Shown in pieces: positions 8,459-17,054 of a stretch of DNA of 64,000 nucleotides (position 1 is its first letter; every line of letters begins with the position of its first letter). A model generated the notes under the pieces. That model was not told the DNA's origin. It ran no database searches and saw nothing but the letters and a program-made list of their open reading frames with translations. Both the position numbers and the translations under genes were made by a program. This DNA is from Clostridium_AD sp050717535 (GTDB lineage Bacteria; Bacillota; Clostridia; Clostridiales; Clostridiaceae). The DNA lies in contig NZ_JBOITM010000074.1 of assembly GCF_050717535.1 (NCBI RefSeq), forward strand, positions 32,353 to 96,352, written 5' to 3'.

Positions 8459-9823
8459 TTGATATTAAAAACAAAGTTATTTGGAAAAGTGTATGATTTT
8501 AAATCAATAATGGAAGTTATGGCAAAGGCAAATGAAGAAAAATCAGGAGATAGGCTGGCAGGAGTTGCAGCAGAATCTGCAGAGGAGAGAGTAGCAGCTA
8601 AGGTAGTTTTAAGTCATTTAACACTAGAGGATTTAAGAAATTGCCCAGCGGTACCTTATGAAATAGATGAGGTTACAAGAATAATCCAAGATGACGTTAA
8701 TGAAAAAATATATGCTGAAATTAAAGAGTTAACAGTATCTGACTTTAGAGAGTGGATACTAGATGAAAATACTTCTGAGGAGGATATTAAAAGAGCAAGT
8801 CGCGGTCTTACTAGTGAGATGGTAGCTGCTGTGACTAAGTTAATGTCAAATTTAGATTTAATTTATGCAGCGAAAAAGATAAGAATTACTGCACATTGTA
8901 ACACAACCATAGGAATTGAGGGAACATTATCTGCAAGACTTCAACCTAACCATACTACAGATAATATACAGGGTATCTTAGCATCTCTTATGGAAGGTTT
9001 AACTTATGGTGTTGGTGATGCGGTTATAGGGCTAAACCCAGTAGATGATTCCGTTGAAAGTGTAATGAAAATTCTTAAAACTTTTGAGGAATTTAAGAAT
9101 AAATGGGAAATACCTACCCAAAATTGTGTACTAGCGCACGTAACAACACAAATGGAAGCTATAAGACGTGGAGCTCCTGCAGATTTGATTTTTCAAAGTA
9201 TAGCAGGTTCTCAAAAAGGAAATGAAGCTTTTGGAATAACTGCAGATATGCTTGAGGAAGCAAGACAATTAGCACTTAAAGAAGGAACAGGATCAGGTCC
9301 TAATGTAATGTATTTTGAGACAGGACAAGGCTCAGAATTATCTTCAGATAGTCATTATGGTGTTGACCAATTAACAATGGAAGCAAGATGTTATGGATTT
9401 GCTAAGAGATATAGCCCATTCTTAGTAAATACCGTTGTTGGATTTATAGGACCCGAGTATTTATATGATAGCAAGGAAGTTATAAGAGCAGGACTTGAGG
9501 ATCATTTTATGGGTAAATTAACTGGAATTCCAATGGGAGTGGATGCTTGTTACACTAACCACATGAAGGCAGATCAAAATGATATAGAAAATTTATCGGT
9601 TCTCCTTACAGCAGCTGGATGTAACTACTTTATGGGATTGCCTCATGGCGATGATATAATGCTTAATTACCAGTCTACTGGATACCATGAAACAGCAACA
9701 CTTAGAGAACTTTTAAACTTAAGACCAATAAAAGAGTTTGATGTTTGGATGGAAAAAATGGGGTTCACAAAAAATGGTAAATTAACTGAAAAAGCAGGAG
9801 ATGCATCTGTATTTCTTAAATAA
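8459..9823 (+). CDS. eutB: Ethanolamine ammonia-lyase large subunit
   Basis: Large, substrate-binding subunit of the adenosylcobalamin enzyme that splits ethanolamine to acetaldehyde and ammonia. 454 residues, full length. TTG start at 8459 with GAGGGGTG. Family segments are present: RLAGVAAES near 32, LQPNHTTDNIQG, the block around QNCVLAHVTTQMEAIRRGAPADL, and NVMYFETGQGSELSSDSHYG with the substrate-contact Glu. The C-terminal TIM-barrel part includes YHETATLRELL. It is 18 bases before eutC. Confidence 0.96.
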   Translation: MILKTKLFGKVYDFKSIMEVMAKANEEKSGDRLAGVAAESAEERVAAKVVLSHLTLEDLRNCPAVPYEIDEVTRIIQDDVNEKIYAEIKELTVSDFREWILDENTSEEDIKRASRGLTSEMVAAVTKLMSNLDLIYAAKKIRITAHCNTTIGIEGTLSARLQPNHTTDNIQGILASLMEGLTYGVGDAVIGLNPVDDSVESVMKILKTFEEFKNKWEIPTQNCVLAHVTTQMEAIRRGAPADLIFQSIAGSQKGNEAFGITADMLEEARQLALKEGTGSGPNVMYFETGQGSELSSDSHYGVDQLTMEARCYGFAKRYSPFLVNTVVGFIGPEYLYDSKEVIRAGLEDHFMGKLTGIPMGVDACYTNHMKADQNDIENLSVLLTAAGCNYFMGLPHGDDIMLNYQSTGYHETATLRELLNLRPIKEFDVWMEKMGFTKNGKLTEKAGDASVFLK

Positions 9824-9841
9824 TGAGGGGAGGAATAAATA

Positions 9842-10720
9842 ATGGTATCAGAAAACGAATTAAAAAAATTAGTGGAGCAGGTTTTACAAGAAATGACATC
9901 TAAGGGTGCAAAAGCTCCAGCAAAGGTTGAAAATAATACAAGTGTTGAGGTTGAAGATGGATTTATCGAGGATATTACAACTGTTGATATTAAAAGTCAA
10001 CTTTTAGTTCCAAATCCAGCAGATGCTAAGGGATATTTAAAAATGAAACAAGCTACTCCAGCAAGATTGGGTATTTGGAGAGCCGGTCCTAGGTATAAAA
10101 CAGAAACAGCTTTAAGAGTTAGAGCCGATCATGCAGCAGCTCAAGATTCAGTTTTCTCATATGTTTCAGAGGAATTCTTAAAAGAAATGAATTTATTTTC
10201 TATTGAAACAGAGTGCGTCGATAAAAATGAATATATAACAAGACCAGATCTAGGAAAAAAGATAAATTCAGAGGGTATAAAAGCTATAAAAGATAACTGC
10301 AAAATGAGACCACAAGTACAAATATATGTATCAGATGGATTAAGCTCAGCTGCTATAGAAGCTAATATCCGTGATGTACTTCCAGCTATGATTCAAGGCC
10401 TTGAGGGCTTTCGAATTTCTGTAGGAACACCATTCTTCCTTAAAAATGGTAGAGTAGGGGCTATGGATGTAGTGTCCGAAACTACAGAAGCTGAAGTTAC
10501 TTGTGTACTTATAGGGGAGAGACCAGGCCTTGTTACAGCAGAAAGTATGAGTGCTTATATAGCATATAAAGCTACTGTAAATATGCCAGAAGCTAGAAGG
10601 ACAGTTGTATCTAATATCCATAGTGGTGGTACACCTCCAGTAGAGGCAGGAGCCCATTTGGCTGATATAATAAAAATAATGCTTGAAAAGAAAGCAAGTG
10701 GAGTAGATTTAAAATTATAG
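9842..10720 (+). CDS. eutC: Ethanolamine ammonia-lyase small subunit
   Basis: Cobalamin-binding small subunit, 292 residues. The first ~50 residues form an amphipathic helix plus flexible linker (KLVEQVLQEMTSKG...), the kind of signal that targets the enzyme into the shell. The core starts with TPARLGIWRAGPRYKTET, and continues with RADHAAAQDSVF and QIYVSDGLSSAAIEAN; VLIGERPGL is the conserved cobalamin-side loop. RBS GAGGGGAGG. Product assembles as (EutBC)6 in the lumen. Confidence 0.96.
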   Translation: MVSENELKKLVEQVLQEMTSKGAKAPAKVENNTSVEVEDGFIEDITTVDIKSQLLVPNPADAKGYLKMKQATPARLGIWRAGPRYKTETALRVRADHAAAQDSVFSYVSEEFLKEMNLFSIETECVDKNEYITRPDLGKKINSEGIKAIKDNCKMRPQVQIYVSDGLSSAAIEANIRDVLPAMIQGLEGFRISVGTPFFLKNGRVGAMDVVSETTEAEVTCVLIGERPGLVTAESMSAYIAYKATVNMPEARRTVVSNIHSGGTPPVEAGAHLADIIKIMLEKKASGVDLKL

Positions 10721-10750
10721 TAAAAAAATTATAATTAGGAGGGAAAACAC

Positions 10751-11404
10751 ATGAAAAATGAAGCTATTCGTGCAAAGGTATTAGGTGTAAAAATAATATC
10801 AAATGTTAGTCCAGATTTGGTAAAGGCTTTTAATTTAGCTCCACATCATAAGAGTTTAGGAATTATAACAGCAGATACAGATGATGTTACTTATACTGCT
10901 TTAGATGAAGCGACTAAATCAGCAGAGGTAGAAATAGTATATGCTAAATCAATGTATGCAGGTTCTGCAAATGCAAGTACTAAACTTGCAGGTGAAGTTA
11001 TAGGAATAATGGCTGGGCCAAGTCCAGCAGAGGTTAGAAGTGGACTTAATTGTGCTATAGATTTCATTGAAAGCGGTGCAAATTTTGTAAGTGCTAATGA
11101 AGATAATTCCATTCCATATTTTGCTCACTGTGTATCAAGAACAGGAAGCTATTTATCAAAGAGTGCCAACATTAAAGAAGGAGAGCCACTAGCTTACCTA
11201 ATAGCACCTCCCCTTGAAGCTATGTATGCATTAGATGCAGCGCTAAAAGCAGCAGATGTTGAAATGGTGACTTTTTACGGACCACCATCCGAAACTAACT
11301 TTGGTGGAGCACTCCTAACAGGAAGCCAATCAGCTTGTAAAGCAGCTTGTGATGCTTTTGCAGCAGCAGTACAATTTGTAGCTGAAAATCCTACAAATTA
11401 TTAA
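10751..11404 (+). CDS. eutL: Microcompartment shell protein EutL
   Basis: Tandem-BMC trimeric shell protein, 217 residues, which forms pseudo-hexamers with a gated central pore. EutL features are visible: KVISNVSPDLVKAF near the start, SLGIITADTDDVTYTALDEATKSAEVEI, and the second half with VSRTGSYLSKSA and MYALDAALKAADVEMVTFYGPPSETNFGGALLTG. RBS GGAGGG. It follows eutC by 30 bases, as in enteric and clostridial eut operons. Confidence 0.95.
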   Translation: MKNEAIRAKVLGVKIISNVSPDLVKAFNLAPHHKSLGIITADTDDVTYTALDEATKSAEVEIVYAKSMYAGSANASTKLAGEVIGIMAGPSPAEVRSGLNCAIDFIESGANFVSANEDNSIPYFAHCVSRTGSYLSKSANIKEGEPLAYLIAPPLEAMYALDAALKAADVEMVTFYGPPSETNFGGALLTGSQSACKAACDAFAAAVQFVAENPTNY

Positions 11405-11418
11405 AGTAGGTAAGATAT

Positions 11419-11922
11419 ATGAATAGAAGAGCCTTGGGCTTAATTGAGGTAAAAGGCTATCTTGGTGCCATAGAAGCTGCAGATGTAGCACTTAAGTCAG
11501 CTAATGTAAATCTCATAGGTTGTGAAATAGTTAGAGGTGGGCTTGTAACTGTAAAACTAGAAGGTGATGTTTCTTCAGTTAAAGCAGCTGTGGAGGCTGC
11601 TGAAGATGCCCTTGCTAAGTTGAATGTTTTACTAGCATCTCATGTGATTGCGAGACCAGATACATCAGTTTGGGATATTATTGAAAACAAGATAAATAAA
11701 GAGGAAAAATCACAAAAGATTGAAGAGATAGAACGCGAAGATAATACACAAGAAAATAGTACAAGCCTAAGAGAAGATTTAGAGAGTAAGAAAGTAAATG
11801 ACCTCAGAACTTTAGCAAGAAGTTTTAACTTAGATACTATGACTAAGAAACAAATAAAATTTGCTAAAAAAGATAGGCTTGTAGATGAGATTATGCTGTT
11901 CTATCAGAGGAGGACTAAATAA
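11419..11922 (+). CDS. eutK: EutK-type shell protein with C-terminal domain
   Basis: 167 residues. The first 90 are a canonical BMC domain (ALGLIEVKGYLGAIEAADVAL, then VIARPD). A charged linker (about 95-125) leads to a C-terminal domain of about 40 residues, VNDLRTLARSFNLDT...AKKDRLVDEI, reminiscent of Rho-N/SAP-like helical nucleic-acid binding folds. EutK of enterics also has a BMC plus a small C-terminal nucleic-acid-like domain and nearly the same length. The stop overlaps the eutE start (TAATG). Function of the tail unknown; RNA or DNA binding is conjecture. Confidence 0.82.
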   Translation: MNRRALGLIEVKGYLGAIEAADVALKSANVNLIGCEIVRGGLVTVKLEGDVSSVKAAVEAAEDALAKLNVLLASHVIARPDTSVWDIIENKINKEEKSQKIEEIEREDNTQENSTSLREDLESKKVNDLRTLARSFNLDTMTKKQIKFAKKDRLVDEIMLFYQRRTK

Positions 11923-13388
11923 TGGATAAGGATTTAATGTCAATTCAAGAAGTAAGGGATCTTATAGCTAGTGCAAAATTAGCACAAAAAAAACTTGGCG
12001 AAATGAGTCAAGGTCAAATCGATAAAATAGTTAAAGCTATTTGTGATTCAGCTTTTGATAATGCTGAAAAATTAGCCAAAATGGCAGAGGAAGAAACAGG
12101 CTTTGGAAAATGGCAAGATAAAATTGTTAAAAACACTTTTGCAAGTAAATCAGTTTATGAGTATATAAAAGATTTAAAAACTGTAGGAATAATAAATGAA
12201 GATAGTGATAAGAAATTAGTTGAGGTTGCAGTTCCAGTAGGAGTAATTGCAGGACTTATTCCATCAACTAATCCTACATCTACAGCTATATATAAATCAA
12301 TGATAGCTATAAAAGCAGGAAATTCTATAGTTTTCTCACCACATCCAATGGCTAAAAAATGTATATTGGAAACTGTGAGAATAATATCGCAGGCAGCAAT
12401 GGCAGCAGGAGCACCAGAAGGAGCTATCGCATGTATGTCTGTACCAACAATGCAAGGTACAGAGGAGTTAATGAAGAATAGTGATATCTCATTAATACTG
12501 GCAACAGGTGGTACACCTATGGTTAAAGCAGCTTATAGTTCAGGTAATCCAGCTATAGGAGTAGGACCAGGAAATGGACCAGCTTTCATAGAAAAATCTG
12601 CAGATATTCCACTAGCAGTAAAGAGAATTTTAGACAGTAAGACCTTTGATAATGGAACTATCTGTGCTTCAGAACAATCTATAGTAGTTGAAGCTTGTTC
12701 CAAAGATAAAGTAATTTCAGAGCTTAAGGCGCAAGGAGCTTATTTCTTAAATAAAGAAGAAGCTGATAGACTTTCCGGATTTATACTTAGAAGCAATGGT
12801 TCAATGAACCCTCAAATAGTGGGAAAAAGTGTGCAAGCTATAGCTAAAATGGCTAACTTAAATGTTCCATCTGGAGCTAGGGTACTTATTGCTCAGGAAA
12901 CAAATGTAGGGCATAAATATCCATATTCAAGAGAAAAGTTAGCCCCAATTTTAGCCTTTTATTGTGAAGAAACTTGGGAAAAAGCTTGCTCAAGATGTAT
13001 TGATATATTAAACAATGAGGGTGCTGGACATACTCTTATAATTCATTCAAACAATGAAGATATAATTAGAGAGTTCGCACTTAAAAAACCGGTATCAAGA
13101 GTATTAGTTAATACACCAGGTTCTCTTGGCGGAATAGGAGCTACTACTAGCCTTGTACCAGCTTTAACACTAGGCTGTGGAGCAGTTGGCGGAAGTGCAA
13201 CTTCTGATAATATTGGACCTATGAATTTGCTTAATATAAGAAGATTGGTTTATGGAATAAGGGAAATAGAAGATATAGTAGATAGAAAGAGCATTGCAAG
13301 TTCTAATAGTAAAAATGAAAACTTAAATGAAGATTCTATAAATCTAATAGTAGAAAAGATCATGGAAAAATTAAAAAGCCAATTATAA
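11922..13388 (+). CDS. eutE: CoA-acylating acetaldehyde dehydrogenase EutE
   Basis: 488 residues. Converts acetaldehyde, NAD and CoA to acetyl-CoA in the microcompartment lumen. The catalytic Cys248 lies in GTICASEQS; the cofactor region GVIAGLIPSTNPTST and the GVGPGNGPAFIEKSADI block are typical of the EutE/PduP family. The last ~25 residues (DSINLIVEKIMEKLKSQL) form a predicted amphipathic helix after a Ser/Asn-rich linker, a likely shell-targeting tail, placed at the C-terminus as in some clostridial enzymes rather than at the N-terminus. Confidence 0.94.
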   Translation: MDKDLMSIQEVRDLIASAKLAQKKLGEMSQGQIDKIVKAICDSAFDNAEKLAKMAEEETGFGKWQDKIVKNTFASKSVYEYIKDLKTVGIINEDSDKKLVEVAVPVGVIAGLIPSTNPTSTAIYKSMIAIKAGNSIVFSPHPMAKKCILETVRIISQAAMAAGAPEGAIACMSVPTMQGTEELMKNSDISLILATGGTPMVKAAYSSGNPAIGVGPGNGPAFIEKSADIPLAVKRILDSKTFDNGTICASEQSIVVEACSKDKVISELKAQGAYFLNKEEADRLSGFILRSNGSMNPQIVGKSVQAIAKMANLNVPSGARVLIAQETNVGHKYPYSREKLAPILAFYCEETWEKACSRCIDILNNEGAGHTLIIHSNNEDIIREFALKKPVSRVLVNTPGSLGGIGATTSLVPALTLGCGAVGGSATSDNIGPMNLLNIRRLVYGIREIEDIVDRKSIASSNSKNENLNEDSINLIVEKIMEKLKSQL

Positions 13389-13435
13389 AAATAATTGATA
13401 TAAATATACTAATAAAATCTTAGGAGGAATATAAA

Positions 13436-13735
13436 ATGGCAAGTACAAATGCATTAGGAATGATCGAAACAAGAGGACTAGTAGCAGCAATAGAGGCAGC
13501 AGATGCAATGGTGAAGGCAGCAAATGTTACATTAGTAGGAAAAGAACAAATTGGTGCAGGACTAGTAACTGTAATGGTTAGAGGCGATGTTGGAGCTGTT
13601 AAAGCAGCTACTGATGCAGGAGCTGCAGCTGCAGAAAGAGTAGGAGAATTAGTTTCTGTTCATGTAATTCCAAGACCACATTCTGAAGTAGATGCAATAC
13701 TTCCGAAAGTAAAAGAAGAAGTAGAAGAAGCTTAA
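13436..13735 (+). CDS. eutM: Major hexameric shell protein EutM
   Basis: 99-residue canonical BMC-H protein, main facet tile of the shell. ALGMIETRGLVAAIEAADAM, VMVRGDVGAVKAA and VHVIPRPH are family hallmarks. RBS TAGGAGG with ideal spacing fits high expression. It follows eutE and is separated from eutT by a stable hairpin. Confidence 0.96.
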   Translation: MASTNALGMIETRGLVAAIEAADAMVKAANVTLVGKEQIGAGLVTVMVRGDVGAVKAATDAGAAAAERVGELVSVHVIPRPHSEVDAILPKVKEEVEEA

Positions 13736-13748
13736 TATTTTAAATTAT

Positions 13749-13784
13749 ACTATCCCCACATATCAAAAGGTTGTGGCGGGTAGT
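13749..13784 (+). other. Intercistronic hairpin between eutM and eutT
   Basis: ACTATCCCCACA pairs with the segment TGTGGCGGGTAGT (G-U pairs, one bulge), loop about 10 bases, no T-run. More likely an mRNA stability or processing element that lets the shell-protein message accumulate than a terminator, because eut genes continue in the same direction. Confidence 0.5.
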
Positions 13785-13822
13785 ATGTTTATATAAGGCT
13801 TTCTTAAGGGGATGTGAGTTAT

Positions 13823-14578
13823 ATGAGTTTGTTAACTGAAAGTGAGCTAAGAAAACAACTTAAAAATACAGACATTAAAGAATTTGAAGTAGTTAAGGGT
13901 GTTATTATAACACCGTCTGCAAAACAATATCTACAAGATAAAAATATTAAGCTTGTAATTGTTGATACACTAGGTTCTAAGAAACAAGGTGATTCCATGA
14001 ACGAAAAAGAAGATGAGGGAAAGATTTTCCCAAAACTAATTTGCCTTCAAGGTGGATATTTAGAGGAAAAACCAGAGCATATGACACAGTTATATGGCAA
14101 TAAATTAGTACCTAAGGACCATAGAAGAATAGAGTTTAGAGGAAGACTTGATAGCCTTCAATCTAAAATTTTAGAGACCCAAGTTTTAGCTTCAAATCTT
14201 AAAAATGAAGGGGTAATAAAGGATTTAGAGGAAATTCTAAATTTTGTACGTAATATATTAAGGGCGGAAGTATTAGAAGATGAACTTCCTGAATTCTCTC
14301 TACTTGGAATGAGTGAGAATGATCTTAGAGAAATATCACATAATCCTAAAAAGTACTTTAATATGGAGCATTTTATGCCCAGTTATAAAATGGGTGAAAT
14401 AGTTGTTGCACTTAATTCTATAAGAAGTAACATAAGGGAAGTTGAAGTATATGGATTCAAGGCATTTAAAGACATTGATGGAGAGATAACAAGAAATGAT
14501 ATTATGAGATATTTAAATAGGTTAAGTAGCTGTTTGTATATAATGATGTTTAAGTTTTTATCAGGAAAATATAAATAG
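13823..14578 (+). CDS. eutT: Ethanolamine utilisation cobalamin adenosyltransferase EutT
   Basis: 251 residues. Supplies adenosylcobalamin for EutBC. Start ATG 13823 is spaced properly from AAGGGG; a GTG at 13814 is too close. N-terminal segment (LTESELRKQLKNTDIKEFEV...ITPSAKQYLQDKNI) is the small domain shared with other eut/pdu proteins, followed by the four-helix adenosyltransferase core (RIEFRGRLDSLQSKILETQV). The HX11CCXXC metal motif described for Salmonella EutT is absent: only two cysteines are seen in the whole protein, so this is the metal-independent variant. Confidence 0.9.
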   Translation: MSLLTESELRKQLKNTDIKEFEVVKGVIITPSAKQYLQDKNIKLVIVDTLGSKKQGDSMNEKEDEGKIFPKLICLQGGYLEEKPEHMTQLYGNKLVPKDHRRIEFRGRLDSLQSKILETQVLASNLKNEGVIKDLEEILNFVRNILRAEVLEDELPEFSLLGMSENDLREISHNPKKYFNMEHFMPSYKMGEIVVALNSIRSNIREVEVYGFKAFKDIDGEITRNDIMRYLNRLSSCLYIMMFKFLSGKYK

Positions 14579-14611
14579 CTGAGATGTGATTTAAATAGAG
14601 GAGATGCAAGT

Positions 14612-15238
14612 ATGACAGATATGAACATTGAATATATTGTAGAAGAGGTCATAAAAAGAGTAAATGAAAAATTAAGAATTACCGTTGAGGCATCAGGAAG
14701 ACACGTCCACCTTTCAAGAGAAAGTATTAATTTGTTATTTGGAAAAGGTTATAAATTAACAAAGGCAAAGGATTTATCACAACCAGGCCAATATAGCTGC
14801 AATGAAAGAGTTAGTATAACTGGACCTAAAGGAACAATTAAAAATGTAATTGTGCTTGGACCAGAAAGAAGTAAGACACAGGTGGAAATATCTAAGACAG
14901 ATGCACTTATTTTAGGAGTAAAAGCACCAATTCGCGAGTCAGGAAAACTAGAAGGTTCTGCAGGTATAACAATAACTACAGAAAATGCCTCTCTAACAAT
15001 TAAAGAGGGTTTAATTGTTGCCAAACGTCACATACATTTAACACCAGAAGATGCAAAAATCTTTAAGGTTTGTGATAAAGAACTAGTAAAGGCCCAGGTA
15101 TCTGGAGAAAGACCATTGATTTTTGATGATGTTGTAATTAGGGTAGACAAAGAGTACAAAACAACAATGCACATTGATTATGATGAAGCAAATGCCTGTG
15201 GATATATTAAAAGCTCTACTGCAAGAATTATGAAATAA
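14612..15238 (+). CDS. pduL: Phosphate acyltransferase PduL-type (EutD role)
   Basis: 208 residues. Interconverts acetyl-CoA and acetyl phosphate, regenerating CoA for EutE. PduL family marks are SGRHVHLSRES near residue 30 and a second zinc-binding VAKRHIHLTPEDA near 137, within two beta-barrel-like halves. It replaces the unrelated EutD (Pta-type) found in enteric eut operons. A short N-terminal helix (IEYIVEEVIKRVNEKL) could be an encapsulation peptide. RBS GAGGAG. Confidence 0.94.
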   Translation: MTDMNIEYIVEEVIKRVNEKLRITVEASGRHVHLSRESINLLFGKGYKLTKAKDLSQPGQYSCNERVSITGPKGTIKNVIVLGPERSKTQVEISKTDALILGVKAPIRESGKLEGSAGITITTENASLTIKEGLIVAKRHIHLTPEDAKIFKVCDKELVKAQVSGERPLIFDDVVIRVDKEYKTTMHIDYDEANACGYIKSSTARIMK

Positions 15239-15267
15239 AACCTTTATATAAGAAGGAAGTGATTTAA

Positions 15268-16035
15268 TTGGATATTGAAATATTAGTGGATCTGATTACG
15301 AGAGAAGTTATGAACCGAATTCCAAGCTGTAAAAATAGTACTGTAATGGACACAAAAAAGGTGTTAGTAATAAGTTCCTGTAGTGAAGAATTAACAGCGG
15401 TCAAGGAGCTTGTACAGGATAAATATGAGGTTCATGCTTATAATAATGAAGATATAAATTTGAAAAACTATGAGCATATAATAGTTACAAATTTATGTAA
15501 TAAAGGATTATCATCCATGGCACTTGGTTTATGCAATGATAAGGTGCAGGAGCTAGTAGTTGAGGCCTTCTTTAATGGCAAGAGAGTTTATGTGTTAAAA
15601 GAGGGAATACAATATAGAAAATATTCTAGAAATGCTAATGAAGCATTATATAATCTATATAATCAATATGAATGTAAAATCATGTCTTATGGAGCTATTC
15701 TAGTGAATGAAAGTGATTTATTGAAGTATATGGAAACAGATTTAGCTTGCAGTGAGGGATCAGCTCAAGTGGATTGCTTAGTAGGATCAAGTTTTGCATG
15801 CGGTGGAGTCATGACATCTAGTAGTGAATCAGGTTCAAAGACGGTGCGTTCAGAGGATTCAGTATTATCTAATCAAGTAATAGAAATAAACAATAAAAGA
15901 CTTATTACAGAATCAGACCTTAAAAAATTATATATGAATGGAATAAAGGAAGTAAACTTAATTAAAAAAGTTATATTAACCCCACTTGCTCAAGACTTTA
16001 TAAGAATAAAACAATTAAAGATAAATAGAGTATAG
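15268..16035 (+). CDS. Eut-operon protein of unknown function (eut_hyp type)
   Basis: 255 residues, TTG start at 15268 behind AAGGAAGTG. The N-terminal helix IEILVDLITREVMNRI resembles shell-targeting peptides. The central part (KVLVISSCSEELTAVKELV...YEHIIVTNLCNKGLSSMALGLCNDKV...GKRVYVLKEGIQYRKY) has an alternating strand/helix pattern like a flavodoxin or flavoprotein fold. The last 45 residues (ITESDLKKLYMNGIKEVN...LTPLAQDFI) match the small N-terminal domain of EutT. A protein like this recurs in clostridial and listerial eut operons; its activity is not known to me. Confidence 0.75.
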   Translation: MDIEILVDLITREVMNRIPSCKNSTVMDTKKVLVISSCSEELTAVKELVQDKYEVHAYNNEDINLKNYEHIIVTNLCNKGLSSMALGLCNDKVQELVVEAFFNGKRVYVLKEGIQYRKYSRNANEALYNLYNQYECKIMSYGAILVNESDLLKYMETDLACSEGSAQVDCLVGSSFACGGVMTSSSESGSKTVRSEDSVLSNQVIEINNKRLITESDLKKLYMNGIKEVNLIKKVILTPLAQDFIRIKQLKINRV

Positions 16036-16109
16036 AATTATTTTGAAACATTTCAACAGGTAAAGGGATAAATAGAATAGTTCACAAATAAAAACAAAGG
16101 GGACAGTTA

Positions 16110-16391
16110 ATGATTATTGGGAAAGTTATAGGAAATGTTTGGGCTACAAGAAAAGATGAAAAATTAAATGGACTAAAATTTTTGGTGATAGAACCATCTA
16201 AATCGTCAACTGGACAAGATAGCACGAATTTTGTTGCTGCAGATATAGTAGGCGCGGGTATAGGAGACAATGTATTAGTTACTAAAGGTAGCTCTGCGAG
16301 GGCATCACTTCATATAAAAGATGTACCTGTGGATGCTGTTATTGTAGGGATAATAGATAGTTTAGAAGTTGATGCAGAATTTCTGAAATAG
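16110..16391 (+). CDS. eutN: Pentameric vertex protein EutN
   Basis: 93-residue BMC-P protein of the EutN/CcmL family that closes the shell vertices. MIIGKVIGNVWATRKDEKLNGLKFLVIE-type N-terminus and VAADIVGAGIGDNVLVTKGSSAR are diagnostic. RBS GGGGAC, spacing fits. Between the eut_hyp gene and the PduT-like tandem shell gene. Confidence 0.95.
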   Translation: MIIGKVIGNVWATRKDEKLNGLKFLVIEPSKSSTGQDSTNFVAADIVGAGIGDNVLVTKGSSARASLHIKDVPVDAVIVGIIDSLEVDAEFLK

Positions 16392-16433
16392 CAAAACGGC
16401 TGCCCTATAAATAAATTTATTTGGAGTGAATCT

Positions 16434-16976
16434 ATGATTAAGACTTTAGGAATGTTGGAATTTAGAAGTATAGCAAAGGGAATAGAGATAGCAGATGTAG
16501 TTTTAAAAGCTGCACAGGTAGAATTGTTATTATGTAAAACTATTTGTCCAGGGAAATATACGATACTTATGACAGGAGAAGTAGGAGCTGTTGAAGAAGC
16601 CTTGAATAAGGGCAAAGAGGAAAGTACAGGGTTTTTGATAGGCAGTTTTCTACTTCCAAATGTGCATAAGGACATTATACAATCATTAAAAAATAAAATT
16701 AGTGTAGAGCCTAAGGGTGCTATAGGGGTAGTGGAAACTACTAATGTAGTGTCAGGATTATTTATTTTAGATAAGGCACTTAAAGCAGCAGAGGTAAAGC
16801 TTTTCAAGCTAAGCCTAGGTATGGCTATAGGTGGAAAATCATATTTTGTTATTTATGGTGATGTAAGTTCTGTTAAAGAAGCAGTAAAAGAAGCTCTAAG
16901 CGTGGTTGAAGAGAAAAAAATAGTCTATAGCATAGTAATCCCATCACCATCTGAGGAACTAATAAACAGTTTGTAA
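16434..16976 (+). CDS. Tandem-BMC shell protein, PduT-like with cluster cysteine
   Basis: 180 residues, two consecutive BMC domains (1-90 and 95-180), forming a trimer. First half ALGMLEF-type start TLGMLEFRSIAKGIEIADV, second half GAIGVVETTNVVSGLFILDKA. The motif TICPGKY puts a cysteine at position 38, the position which in PduT binds a 4Fe-4S cluster at the three-fold axis. It therefore probably conducts electrons through the shell. PduT-type proteins belong to propanediol-type shells; here it replaces nothing in the eut set but adds a redox port. Gene spacing 42 bases from eutN. Confidence 0.87.
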   Translation: MIKTLGMLEFRSIAKGIEIADVVLKAAQVELLLCKTICPGKYTILMTGEVGAVEEALNKGKEESTGFLIGSFLLPNVHKDIIQSLKNKISVEPKGAIGVVETTNVVSGLFILDKALKAAEVKLFKLSLGMAIGGKSYFVIYGDVSSVKEAVKEALSVVEEKKIVYSIVIPSPSEELINSL

Positions 16977-17054
16977 TTAATAGGCAAAATAATGTAGAAA
17001 AGATATAAAAGTAATATTTACCTCCAAAAATATATATAAGAAGGGGATATAAAC

